Shown here: one piece after another, positions 8,654-16,417 of the stretch
Layout of the letters: every line of letters begins with the position of its first letter
Position numbering within the stretch: position 1 is the first letter of the stretch
Assembly (NCBI RefSeq): GCF_025465945.1
Contig: NZ_JANLNW010000084.1
Span: forward strand, 62,001-126,000
Source of the DNA: Pseudomonas sp. 6D_7.1_Bac1
GTDB lineage: Bacteria; Pseudomonadota; Gammaproteobacteria; Pseudomonadales; Pseudomonadaceae
DNA length: 64,000 nucleotides
Direction: 5' to 3'
Program-made: the position numbers and the translations under genes
Notes under the pieces: model-generated
Told to the model about the DNA's origin: nothing
Seen by the model: only the letters and a program-made list of their open reading frames with translations
Databases searched by the model: none

Positions 8654-9758
8654 AATACTTTATATCCTGGGCATAAGAGGTGTTCCGGCTCAGCACGGTG
8701 GTTTCGAAACCTTTGCAGAGAAGTTGTCTCTTTATTTAACGGCCTACGGCTGGCAAGTGTATGTCTACTGTCAGGAAGAGGGCCGCGGAGAAATCACCCG
8801 GAGTACCTGGAACGGTGTCAACAGGATTCATATCCCTGTGACTCAGGAAGGCGCGCTGGGCACGGTTGTTTTTGACTGGAAAGCCACGCGTCATGCGACC
8901 TCGCAAAAAGGTTTGTTTCTGACCCTGGGTTACAACACCGCCGTCTTCAGTTTGCTGCAAAGGCTTAAAGGGCAGACCAACATTATTAATATGGATGGCG
9001 TTGAGTGGCGGCGTGACAAATGGGGAGCTATTGCCAAGACCTGGTTCTGGCTCAATGAACGTGCCGGCTGCTGGATGGGCAATCACCTGGTCGCGGATCA
9101 CCCCAAGATCAAGTCGCACCTTGCGACGCGGGTCTCCGAAGCCAAGATCACCATGATCCCCTATGGGGGAGACAGGGTCCTGAGCGCAGACGCGGGTTTA
9201 TTGGCGACTTATGCCGTAGAGCCCGGCAAGTTTTCGGTGATCATCGCCCGGCCAGAGCCCGAAAACTCGTTCCTCGAGATGGTGCGCGCCTTCAGTTCCA
9301 CACCGCGCAATCACCGGCTTGTGGTTTTAGGCAACTTTCAGCCGAAGGCTAATCCGTACCATAAACAGGTCATGGATGCGGCCAGCGCAGAGGTCATCTT
9401 TCCCGGGGCGATCTATGAGACGGCGGTCGTACAGTCACTGCGTTTTTATTGTCGGTTTTACCTGCACGGGCATCGTGTCGGTGGAACTAACCCATCGTTG
9501 GTCGAGGCGCTTGGCGCCGGGTGTGCGGTCATTGCCCATGACAATCCATTCAATCGCTGGGTAACGGAAAGCGGCGCTGCGTACTTCAAGGATGAAGCGG
9601 CTTGTGCTGCTTTGTTTGACCAACTGCTGACGGACGATTCAACGCTTGCGCAGATGAAAGCGGCCAGCCTTACGCGCTTTCATCTGCGGTTCACGTGGAA
9701 TCAAATCTTGCTTCAGTATGAAAAATTATTGACTGACTGGTATCCCGTCAGTCGGTAG
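8643..9758 (+). CDS. Glycosyltransferase with DUF1972 N-terminal domain (possible rhamnosyltransferase)
   Basis: The ATG at 8643 overlaps the end of the preceding glycosyltransferase by 11 bp and gives 371 residues. The start ILGIRGVPAQHGGFETFAEK is the signature of the DUF1972 acceptor domain seen in several rhamnosyltransferases. The C-terminal GT4-like domain has RVGGTNPSLVEALGAGCAVI. Because rmlBACD begins 10 bp downstream, transfer of L-rhamnose from dTDP-rhamnose is a sensible inference, but the sequence does not prove donor choice. Confidence 0.85.
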   Translation: MTPKILYILGIRGVPAQHGGFETFAEKLSLYLTAYGWQVYVYCQEEGRGEITRSTWNGVNRIHIPVTQEGALGTVVFDWKATRHATSQKGLFLTLGYNTAVFSLLQRLKGQTNIINMDGVEWRRDKWGAIAKTWFWLNERAGCWMGNHLVADHPKIKSHLATRVSEAKITMIPYGGDRVLSADAGLLATYAVEPGKFSVIIARPEPENSFLEMVRAFSSTPRNHRLVVLGNFQPKANPYHKQVMDAASAEVIFPGAIYETAVVQSLRFYCRFYLHGHRVGGTNPSLVEALGAGCAVIAHDNPFNRWVTESGAAYFKDEAACAALFDQLLTDDSTLAQMKAASLTRFHLRFTWNQILLQYEKLLTDWYPVSR

Positions 9759-9768
9759 AGAGACGACT

Positions 9769-10839
9769 ATGACTATCCGTATTCTCCTGACTGGTGGAGC
9801 CGGCTTTATCGGCTCTGCGGTCGTCCGGCACCTGATCGAAAACACCCGATGCGAAGTGGCCAACCTCGATAAATTGACGTATGCCGGCAATCTTGAGTCT
9901 TTGACTGGAGTTGCCGAGTCACCGCGATATCACTTCTTCAATGTCGATATTTGTGACGCTCAGGCGCTGGATCAAGTATTTACCACGTTTCAACCGGATG
10001 CGGTGATGCACCTGGCCGCGGAGTCGCACGTCGATCGCTCTATCGACGGCCCCGCCGACTTTATCCAGACCAACATAGTCGGGACCTATACCTTGCTCGA
10101 AGCAGCCCGTCGTTACTGGAACGGGCTGTCGGCGCAGGTAAAACAGGCGTTTCGCTTCCACCATATCTCCACCGATGAGGTCTACGGCGACCTGGAAGGC
10201 ACCGATAACCTGTTCAGTGAAACCACGCCCTATGCGCCCAGTTCACCCTATTCGGCGTCCAAGGCCAGTTCGGACCATCTGGTTCGGGCCTGGCAACGTA
10301 CGTACGGTCTGCCGGTGTTGGTCACCAATTGTTCGAATAACTACGGTCCCTATCACTTTCCCGAGAAGTTGATTCCCCATGTGATTCTCAATGCCATCCA
10401 CGGCAGGCCTCTGCCGGTCTATGGCGATGGTTTGCAGATCCGTGACTGGTTGTTTGTAGAAGATCATGCGCGCGCGCTATGCGAGGTGGTGTGCCGGGGC
10501 AAGGTCGGCGAAACCTACAACATCGGCGGCCACAATGAGAAAACCAATATCGAGGTCGTGGAAACCCTGTGCGATCTGCTCGAAGAGTTGGCTCCCGACA
10601 AACCCGCCGGTGTCGCGCGTTATCGCGAGCTGATTACCTTCGTCAAGGACCGGCCGGGTCACGATCTTCGGTATGCCATCGACGCAGGCAAGATCGAGCG
10701 TGAGCTCGGTTGGCGGCCACAGGAAACCTTTGAAAGCGGCATACGCAAAACGGTCCAGTGGTATTTGCACAATCAAGAATGGTGGCAACGGGTACTTAAC
10801 GGACAGTACCGGCCGGAGCGTCTTGGCCAAACCTCCTGA
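9769..10839 (+). CDS. rmlB: dTDP-glucose 4,6-dehydratase
   Basis: RmlB is the second step of dTDP-L-rhamnose synthesis and converts dTDP-glucose to the 4-keto-6-deoxy sugar. The 356-residue protein has the NAD-binding GGAGFIGSAV motif at its N terminus, the catalytic STDEVYGDL segment and the SDR pair YSASK near residues 160-165. Its length is normal for the family. It is first in the rmlBACD block, 10 bp after the putative rhamnosyltransferase gene, so the sugar supply is co-transcribed with its likely user. Confidence 0.96.
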   Translation: MTIRILLTGGAGFIGSAVVRHLIENTRCEVANLDKLTYAGNLESLTGVAESPRYHFFNVDICDAQALDQVFTTFQPDAVMHLAAESHVDRSIDGPADFIQTNIVGTYTLLEAARRYWNGLSAQVKQAFRFHHISTDEVYGDLEGTDNLFSETTPYAPSSPYSASKASSDHLVRAWQRTYGLPVLVTNCSNNYGPYHFPEKLIPHVILNAIHGRPLPVYGDGLQIRDWLFVEDHARALCEVVCRGKVGETYNIGGHNEKTNIEVVETLCDLLEELAPDKPAGVARYRELITFVKDRPGHDLRYAIDAGKIERELGWRPQETFESGIRKTVQWYLHNQEWWQRVLNGQYRPERLGQTS

Positions 10840-10890
10840 GGCAGGAAAACACTGCCTCTAAGCTCGCTAGACTTCGAAGGGAATCCCCAT

Positions 10891-11769
10891 ATGAAAGGCA
10901 TAATTCTCGCGGGAGGCTCCGGCACCCGCTTGCATCCCATTACCCGCGGCGTATCCAAACAACTGCTGCCGATCTACGACAAGCCGATGATTTATTACCC
11001 GCTGTCGGTACTAATGCTGGCGGGTATTCGGGAGATATTGATTATCTCCACCCCGCAGGATTTGCCCAACTTCAAGAACTTGTTGGGTGATGGCTCCTCT
11101 TTCGGTATTGAACTCAGCTATGCCGAGCAGGCCTCCCCGGATGGCCTGGCACAGGCTTTTCTGATCGGCGAGCACTTTATCGGTGACAGCAATGTGGCGC
11201 TGATTCTCGGCGATAACATTTTCTACGGTTATGGTTTCAGCGCCTCGTTGCGCGAAGCGTCACAACGACAGACCGGCGCTACCGTCTTTGGTTATCGAGT
11301 CAGCGACCCAGAGCGTTTTGGTGTTGTCGAGTTCGACAGCGACGGCAAGGCGGTCTCGATCGAGGAGAAGCCTAAACACCCGAAGTCCAACTATGCGGTT
11401 ACCGGTTTGTATTTCTACGACAACGACGTGGTGAGCATTGCCAGGCAAGTCAAACCTTCGATTCGTGGCGAACTTGAAATCACTGATGTGAACAACGCTT
11501 ATCTGCAGCGCGGGGACCTGCACGTCAGCGTGCTGGGGCGTGGTTTTGCCTGGCTGGACACTGGGACTCATGATTCGTTGATGGAGGCCGGGCATTTCGT
11601 CCAGACCATTGAAGCGCGCCAGGGCTTGAAAGTGGCCTGTCTTGAGGAAGTGGCCTACCACCAGGGGTGGTTGTCGGCCGAGCAACTGGATAGACAAGCC
11701 ACTGCGTTATGCAAAACCGGTTACGGCCAGTATCTGGCACAGGTGCTGACCACGGAGCCTGGGAAATGA
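10891..11769 (+). CDS. rmlA: Glucose-1-phosphate thymidylyltransferase
   Basis: RmlA joins glucose-1-phosphate to dTTP, the committed step to dTDP-rhamnose. The 292-residue product starts MKGIILAGGSGTRLHPIT, the nucleotide-binding signature of sugar nucleotidyltransferases, and has the metal-binding LGDNIFYG motif near residue 110. AGGGAA precedes the ATG by 8 bp. The stop overlaps the rmlC start within ATGA, which indicates translational coupling. The order B-A-C-D differs from the rmlBDAC order of P. aeruginosa, so this may be a second rhamnose set dedicated to the EPS. Confidence 0.96.
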   Translation: MKGIILAGGSGTRLHPITRGVSKQLLPIYDKPMIYYPLSVLMLAGIREILIISTPQDLPNFKNLLGDGSSFGIELSYAEQASPDGLAQAFLIGEHFIGDSNVALILGDNIFYGYGFSASLREASQRQTGATVFGYRVSDPERFGVVEFDSDGKAVSIEEKPKHPKSNYAVTGLYFYDNDVVSIARQVKPSIRGELEITDVNNAYLQRGDLHVSVLGRGFAWLDTGTHDSLMEAGHFVQTIEARQGLKVACLEEVAYHQGWLSAEQLDRQATALCKTGYGQYLAQVLTTEPGK

Positions 11770-12305
11770 AGGTGATCAAAACCAGGTTGCCTGGCGTACT
11801 GATTATCGAGCCCAAGGTGTTTGGCGATGCCCGTGGGTTCTTTCTCGAGAGTTATCACCAGCAGCGTTATCGCGACGCTGGAATCGAATGGCCTTTCGTG
11901 CAGGACAATCACTCGCGCTCCCGGTATGGCGTACTGCGGGGTTTGCATTTTCAGCGGACCCGGCCCCAGGGCAAGTTGGTGCGGGTCACCCGTGGCGCGG
12001 TTTACGACGTGGTGGTGGACATCAATCCCGCGTCCGCCACGTGCGGTGAACACGTGGGGGTTGAGCTGACCGCCGATGATCATCTTCAGCTATGGGTCCC
12101 GCCGGGATATGCCCACGGATTCTGTGTGCTCAGTGATACGGCCGACTTTCAATACAAATGCACCGATGTGTATGACCCGGAGGACGAGGGTGGCCTTCTC
12201 TGGAATGATCCGGAGCTGGACATTGCCTGGCCTCTGAAGTCGCCTCAACTCTCGGAAAAAGACCAGCGCCATCCGCGCTTGCGCACACTGCTGAGCGGGG
12301 AATGA
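11766..12305 (+). CDS. rmlC: dTDP-4-dehydrorhamnose 3,5-epimerase
   Basis: RmlC epimerises dTDP-4-keto-6-deoxyglucose at C3 and C5. The ATG at 11766 overlaps the rmlA stop and gives 179 residues, the usual size of this cupin enzyme. QDNHSRSRYGVLRGLHFQ contains the conserved HS and catalytic His region, and WVPPGYAHGF is the second cupin motif. An in-frame extension to 11709 lies inside rmlA and is not supported. The stop overlaps rmlD by 4 bp. Confidence 0.95.
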   Translation: MKVIKTRLPGVLIIEPKVFGDARGFFLESYHQQRYRDAGIEWPFVQDNHSRSRYGVLRGLHFQRTRPQGKLVRVTRGAVYDVVVDINPASATCGEHVGVELTADDHLQLWVPPGYAHGFCVLSDTADFQYKCTDVYDPEDEGGLLWNDPELDIAWPLKSPQLSEKDQRHPRLRTLLSGE

Positions 12306-13201
12306 CCATGCAGGTTCTAGTGACCGGAGCGCAAGGGCAGGTCGGGCGCGAGTTGCTGCAAAGAGTGCCGCCCGGGTTCAGCGTGATGGGTTACGGCTCG
12401 GGTGATCTGGATATCAGCGACCCGGCCCAGGTCCAGGAGGTTTTGACCCGGATCAAGCCGCAGTTGTTGATCAACGCGGCGGCCTATACCGCAGTGGACA
12501 AGGCTGAGAGCGAGGTCGAGCGGGCCTATGGGGTGAACCGCGATGGCGTTGCGCACCTGGCGCTGGCGGCCGAGGAGCTGGGTATCCCGTTGCTGCATAT
12601 CTCCACTGACTATGTGTTCAGTGGCGACAGCGACAGTGCCTACAAACCCGGTGATGTCACGGCCCCTTCAGGTGTGTATGGGTTGAGCAAGCTGGCCGGC
12701 GAGCAGCAACTGCAGCAACACTGTTCGCGTCATGTGATTCTGCGAACCAGTTGGGTGTTCGGCGCCCATGGCAACAATTTCGTCAAAACCATGCTTCGTC
12801 TCGGGCGTGATCGGGATGAGCTGGCCGTGGTCGCGGATCAGCGCGGCTGTCCGACTTCCGCCGGCAGTATTGCCGATACCTTATGGGCGCTCGCGACGAT
12901 TTTTCAGCGCGACGGCGTGCTCAAGTGGGGCCTGTATCACTACAGTGGTGCTCCCGCCTGCACCTGGTATGAGTTCGCCGATGAGATTTTCAGCCAGGCC
13001 CTGGCGCTGGGTTTGCTGGAAAAACGCCCGGGCTTGAAGGCGATTACTACCGCCGAATATCCGACGCCGGCCAAACGACCCGTTTGGTCCGTACTCGATT
13101 GCCAAGCCCTTGAGCACGCTCATGGATTGGCACCGCAAAGCTGGACGCGGGAGCTGCAACGGGTGTTGCAGCAGTTGGGAAAAACAGCTCCCGAGGTTTG
13201 A
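12302..13201 (+). CDS. rmlD: dTDP-4-dehydrorhamnose reductase
   Basis: RmlD reduces the 4-keto intermediate to dTDP-L-rhamnose. The 299-residue SDR protein has VTGAQGQVGREL at its N terminus, STDYVFSG in the middle and the catalytic YGLSKLAGE motif near residue 127. The first ATG at 12302 overlaps rmlC within ATGA; a second ATG at 12308 is also possible. It ends the rightward biosynthetic operon, and a 284-bp gap with palindromes follows. Confidence 0.95.
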   Translation: MTMQVLVTGAQGQVGRELLQRVPPGFSVMGYGSGDLDISDPAQVQEVLTRIKPQLLINAAAYTAVDKAESEVERAYGVNRDGVAHLALAAEELGIPLLHISTDYVFSGDSDSAYKPGDVTAPSGVYGLSKLAGEQQLQQHCSRHVILRTSWVFGAHGNNFVKTMLRLGRDRDELAVVADQRGCPTSAGSIADTLWALATIFQRDGVLKWGLYHYSGAPACTWYEFADEIFSQALALGLLEKRPGLKAITTAEYPTPAKRPVWSVLDCQALEHAHGLAPQSWTRELQRVLQQLGKTAPEV

Positions 13202-13221
13202 ACATCCGTGTCACTGCTATT

Positions 13222-13235
13222 TGAGTGAACACTCA
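13222..13235. promoter_or_regulatory. Perfect 14-bp palindrome in the gap before the GTT-repeat gene
   Basis: TGAGTGAACACTCA reads the same on both strands apart from the central AA. It has no T-run after it, so it is more likely an operator than a terminator. A second inverted repeat, ACGGT/ACCGT with 9 bp between, lies at 13250-13268. Both sit in the 284-bp gap between rmlD and the small secreted protein. A dimeric regulator could bind here; none is identified. Confidence 0.45.
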
Positions 13236-13485
13236 GCCTATCGTTATTAACGGTCTATATTTAACCGTGAATGTTATTGCCAGTCGCTGTTTTAGCTGAA
13301 ACTTCACGGCGCGCAAAGCCCTTCTGGGGTAATGGCTCGGGAGAATCCTGACGAATAATAACAATAGGCGCGGCGCATGGGCTGACTCGTTAAACTTACG
13401 AATGTCAGTACATAAACCTGCTGTTCCATTCCTGGCCCCTTAGTATCAACGCTTATAAAGAGTTGGTGCCGAGAAGGAGTTTGAT

Positions 13486-13779
13486 ATGAAGAAACTACTG
13501 GTTGTTGGCTTGCTGACTGTCATGAGCAGCGCGGCGCTGGCGGCAGAGCCCCTGACCGTGATTGCCCCGGCGTTGGCTGCCCCTGCGGCGGCGGTCGAAG
13601 AACCCCTGGCCTTGAGCACCCCATTGATCGGGGGCGTTACGGTAGGGGGGGGCGTGATGGTCGGAGCGGCCGTTACCGCCGCTGCGGTGGCCGCTGCAAA
13701 CTCGGGTGGCAGTTCCAATGGCGGAACGCCTGGAACGACGGGGACCACCGGTACTACCGGAACGACGGGCACCCATTGA
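13486..13779 (+). CDS. Small secreted GTT-repeat protein (YjbE/GfcA-like)
   Basis: The 97-residue product starts with a clear Sec signal peptide, cut after about residue 20 (AALAA). An Ala/Pro/Val-rich stretch and a hydrophobic Gly/Ala segment follow. It ends with four Gly-Thr-Thr repeats and GTH. This layout (tiny, exported, Thr-rich tail, first gene before the export proteins) matches E. coli YjbE and GfcA. Their function is poorly defined but they belong to EPS/capsule operons. GAGAAGGAG at 13471-13479 gives a strong ribosome site. A hairpin with a T-run follows the gene, so it may be made in excess of the genes after it. Confidence 0.8.
   Translation: MKKLLVVGLLTVMSSAALAAEPLTVIAPALAAPAAAVEEPLALSTPLIGGVTVGGGVMVGAAVTAAAVAAANSGGSSNGGTPGTTGTTGTTGTTGTH
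13732..13767 (+). repeat. Four 9-bp coding repeats encoding Gly-Thr-Thr
   Basis: Four consecutive 9-bp units each encode GTT at the C terminus of the small secreted protein. The Thr codons alternate between ACG and ACC/ACT, so the units are not identical at DNA level. The repeat number could vary between strains by slippage or recombination. Confidence 0.8.
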
Positions 13780-13800
13780 TCCCCTCCGAAGTGTGTTGTT

Positions 13801-13836
13801 CAAGATCACTCGGAACTTTCCGGGTGGTCTTGTTTT
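13801..13836 (+). terminator. Hairpin with T-run between the GTT-repeat gene and the wza-like gene
   Basis: CAAGATCACTCGGAA pairs with TTCCGGGTGGTCTTG with few mismatches and is followed by TTTT. It lies 22 bp after the small-protein stop and 31 bp before the Wza-like start. It probably acts as a partial terminator that sets a higher level of the small protein than of the export machinery. Full termination would need a separate promoter before 13867, which I do not see. Confidence 0.65.
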
Positions 13837-13866
13837 AGACTTGCCCTCGACTAGCGTAGTGCCATT

Positions 13867-14979
13867 ATGATCCGTAGGTTTTCTGCTGTAATGCTGGCAA
13901 GTATTAGCTTGCACGGTTGTATGTTTTCCCCTGGCCAACATATGGATACCCGTCAACTGGTGGGTGACGGCTCTGTGGAGAGTAGCCGGGTGGAACTTAT
14001 TCCCATCACGCCTAAATTGATTGCCATGGATGCCGCTGCGCACGTTCGTGAGTCGGTGCCCTCGGCGTTATTGTCTTATGCGCCGGGTGGTTATCGCGTG
14101 GGCGCCAATGACTTATTGTTTATTACAGTCTGGGATCATCCCGAGTTGACGGCGCCTTCGGGGCCGCAACAGCAAATCGATGCCAACGGTCGTCTGGTTC
14201 GTCCGGACGGCACGCTGTTTTACCCCTACATCGGCAATGTCCCGGCCGCGGGTAAGACCATCGAAGAGTTGCGAGCCTTTATCGCTCAGCGCCTGTCGCA
14301 ATTTGTCGAAAGCCCTCAGGTCGATGTCAGCGTATTGCGCTTCGCCAGCCAGACGGTGGTGATTTCCGGCGCGGTGACAAGAGCCGGCCAACAGTCGATC
14401 ACCACCAATCCGCTGAGCCTGGTGGAAGCCATCGGCGTCGCAGGGGTAGACCCGCTGAATGCGGATCTGTCAGGTCTGACGCTGACCCGCAACGGGCGTG
14501 AGTACCGGCTTGATCTGGACACCCTCAATCGCCAGGACTCACAGCTGCACAAGGTCTACCTCAAAGGGGGCGACCAGTTGTACCTGCCGTATAACGACCT
14601 CAAGCGGATCTATGTCATGGGTGAGGTCAACCAACCCCGTGCGTTGAGCTTCAAGAGCAAATCGATGAACCTCTCCGATGCCCTGGGCACGGTGGGTGGC
14701 TTGAACCAGACCACCTCCAACGGCAATGCGGTGTATGTGATTCGCGGTGCAGACAATCTGGAAACCGAGCCGGCCAAAGTCTTCCAGCTCAATGCTGAAT
14801 CACCTTCGGCCTTGGTGCTGGCCACCCGTTTCGACCTGCAGCCGCAAGATATCGTCTATGTCGGCCCGGCCGGCGTGACGCGCTGGAACCGTCTGATCAG
14901 CCAACTTCTGCCTACGGCCAGTGTCCTCGGGACCGGCGCCAGCTCCGTCAACAACCTCAGCGAAGCTAAAAGCAGATAA
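13867..14979 (+). CDS. wza: Wza/GfcE-type outer-membrane polysaccharide export lipoprotein
   Basis: This 370-residue protein has a lipoprotein signal ending LHGC at about residue 18. The polysaccharide export (Poly_export) domain follows near residues 75-170: the stretch around YRVGANDLLFITVWDHPEL opens it. SLBB-type beta-grasp repeats come after. The C-terminal end has a hydrophobic/amphipathic stretch like the Wza helix. It would form the outer-membrane channel opposite the BY-kinase encoded at 343. The gene lies next to yjbF/gfcC/yjbH homologues instead of next to the kinase. Confidence 0.92.
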   Translation: MIRRFSAVMLASISLHGCMFSPGQHMDTRQLVGDGSVESSRVELIPITPKLIAMDAAAHVRESVPSALLSYAPGGYRVGANDLLFITVWDHPELTAPSGPQQQIDANGRLVRPDGTLFYPYIGNVPAAGKTIEELRAFIAQRLSQFVESPQVDVSVLRFASQTVVISGAVTRAGQQSITTNPLSLVEAIGVAGVDPLNADLSGLTLTRNGREYRLDLDTLNRQDSQLHKVYLKGGDQLYLPYNDLKRIYVMGEVNQPRALSFKSKSMNLSDALGTVGGLNQTTSNGNAVYVIRGADNLETEPAKVFQLNAESPSALVLATRFDLQPQDIVYVGPAGVTRWNRLISQLLPTASVLGTGASSVNNLSEAKSR

Positions 14980-14993
14980 GGCTCAACCACGCA

Positions 14994-15653
14994 GTGAACA
15001 TTTTGCCTACCAGCGCCTATCTGACGATGGCGCTACTGCTGTGCGGGTGTACTCCTTTGATGCAAGCCTCTTGGGACACGCTTAAAGCGTCTGCTACGGG
15101 GCCTGCCTCCATCGAATTGACCCACGCTCAGATCGATGCCGTGCCTTATCCGCAGATCCTGGTCACCACCGCCACCAGCGAGGGGGTGATGGCCATGACT
15201 CGTCAGCGTGGCGACCTGGAGTTCTGGGTCGCTTCCGGCAAACAAGTGCTGATGATGCGTGACGGCCTGGTGGTGCGCAGTGTCGGGTTGGGCGTTTCCC
15301 TGGACGGCACTCGCTTCAGCGGCGAGTCGCCCTTCAAGCGTGGTCTTCAGCACTTGCCCGACGGCTATACCAGCACTCGCTGGATCGATATCTACGACGG
15401 CTACCGTGTCGGCATCGCGGTCAACAGCCGCTTCAGCATCCATGACATCGAAAGCATCCGCATTCTGGACAAGGATTTCGCCTTGCTGCGGATCGATGAG
15501 CAGGTGGAGGCGCCCACCCTGAACTTTCACGCCACCAACCACTACTGGGTCGACCCCCGGGACGGTTTCATCCTGCGCAGCGAGCAGCATCTGACGCCTG
15601 AGCTCTCCCTGAATATCGTGCAGTTGCGCCCTGATCGGGGAGCCGCCCGGTGA
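14994..15653 (+). CDS. yjbF: YjbF/GfcB-family lipoprotein
   Basis: The 219-residue product starts at GTG 14994 and has a short lipoprotein signal with LLCGC at about residue 18. Its length and position match YjbF/GfcB. WIDIYDGYRVGIAVNSRF and the C-terminal YWVDPRDGFILRSEQ suggest a beta-rich outer-membrane-anchored domain. The biochemical role of the family is unknown; the genes are needed for or linked to capsule/EPS export in enterobacteria. It overlaps the next gene within GTGA. Confidence 0.85.
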   Translation: MNILPTSAYLTMALLLCGCTPLMQASWDTLKASATGPASIELTHAQIDAVPYPQILVTTATSEGVMAMTRQRGDLEFWVASGKQVLMMRDGLVVRSVGLGVSLDGTRFSGESPFKRGLQHLPDGYTSTRWIDIYDGYRVGIAVNSRFSIHDIESIRILDKDFALLRIDEQVEAPTLNFHATNHYWVDPRDGFILRSEQHLTPELSLNIVQLRPDRGAAR

Positions 15654-16417
15654 AGTGTTCGAACCTTTTGTTGCTTGGCCTGTTATTGATCGGCCCGGCC
15701 GTGGGTCAGGCGGCCGTCACCGTCAGTGGTGATGTCCGCAGCCCCGGAGAATTTGAGGTCAAACCCGGCGCACGTTTGCTGGACGTCATCAGCGCCGCCC
15801 AACCCAACGCCGAAAGCTACTGGCTGGGCGCGGCGTGGCTGCACCGCTCATTAGTGGATAAGCAGACCCGGTTGAAGGCCGGAATCCTGTTTGATCTGAA
15901 GCTGTTGCAGCGGGTTGCCTTGCTCGATGACAGGCACACGCGAGCGACCTTGAGCGCGCGCCTGTATGAGCAGATCGAGCGGTTGCCGGTCACCGGGCGC
16001 CAGGTCGCGGTACTTGATCCGATCGCCCTGGAGGTGGGGTTCGCCCGCAACGCTCTGCTGGATGATGGTGATCGTCTGATTTATCCCGCGCGACCGACCA
16101 CTGTGGAAGTCTGGGGGGCGGTCGTGCAGCCCTGTCAGGTGCCTTTCAGCGCCATGCAGGAAGCCCGCGACTATGCCCGGCACTGCACGATCCTCAGCGA
16201 TGCCGAGAGCGATTATCTGTGGCTGATTCAGCCCGACGGCCAGGTACGGCACGTGGGCGTGGCGGCATGGAATCGTGAGGAGGGTGTCGTGCCGGCCCCC
16301 GGCAGCAGGATTCTGGTGCCAATCAGAAACGACGATCTCGATTCGCCGACCCCTGAGCTCAATCAACAACTGGCCGAGTTTCTCGCCACTCAACCCCTGG
16401 CTGAGGTGGCCCCTTGA
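15650..16417 (+). CDS. gfcC: GfcC/YjbG-family periplasmic capsule protein
   Basis: This 255-residue protein starts at GTG and has a Sec signal ending near GQAA (residue 22). The N-terminal part, VTVSGDVRSPGEFEVKPG, resembles the SLBB/beta-grasp fold known for GfcC, and a second such unit begins at TVEVWGAVVQPCQVPF. GfcC is a periplasmic soluble protein of group 4 capsule loci and may contact the Wza channel. Both ends overlap neighbours by 4 bp, so the three genes are tightly coupled. Confidence 0.85.
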   Translation: MKCSNLLLLGLLLIGPAVGQAAVTVSGDVRSPGEFEVKPGARLLDVISAAQPNAESYWLGAAWLHRSLVDKQTRLKAGILFDLKLLQRVALLDDRHTRATLSARLYEQIERLPVTGRQVAVLDPIALEVGFARNALLDDGDRLIYPARPTTVEVWGAVVQPCQVPFSAMQEARDYARHCTILSDAESDYLWLIQPDGQVRHVGVAAWNREEGVVPAPGSRILVPIRNDDLDSPTPELNQQLAEFLATQPLAEVAP

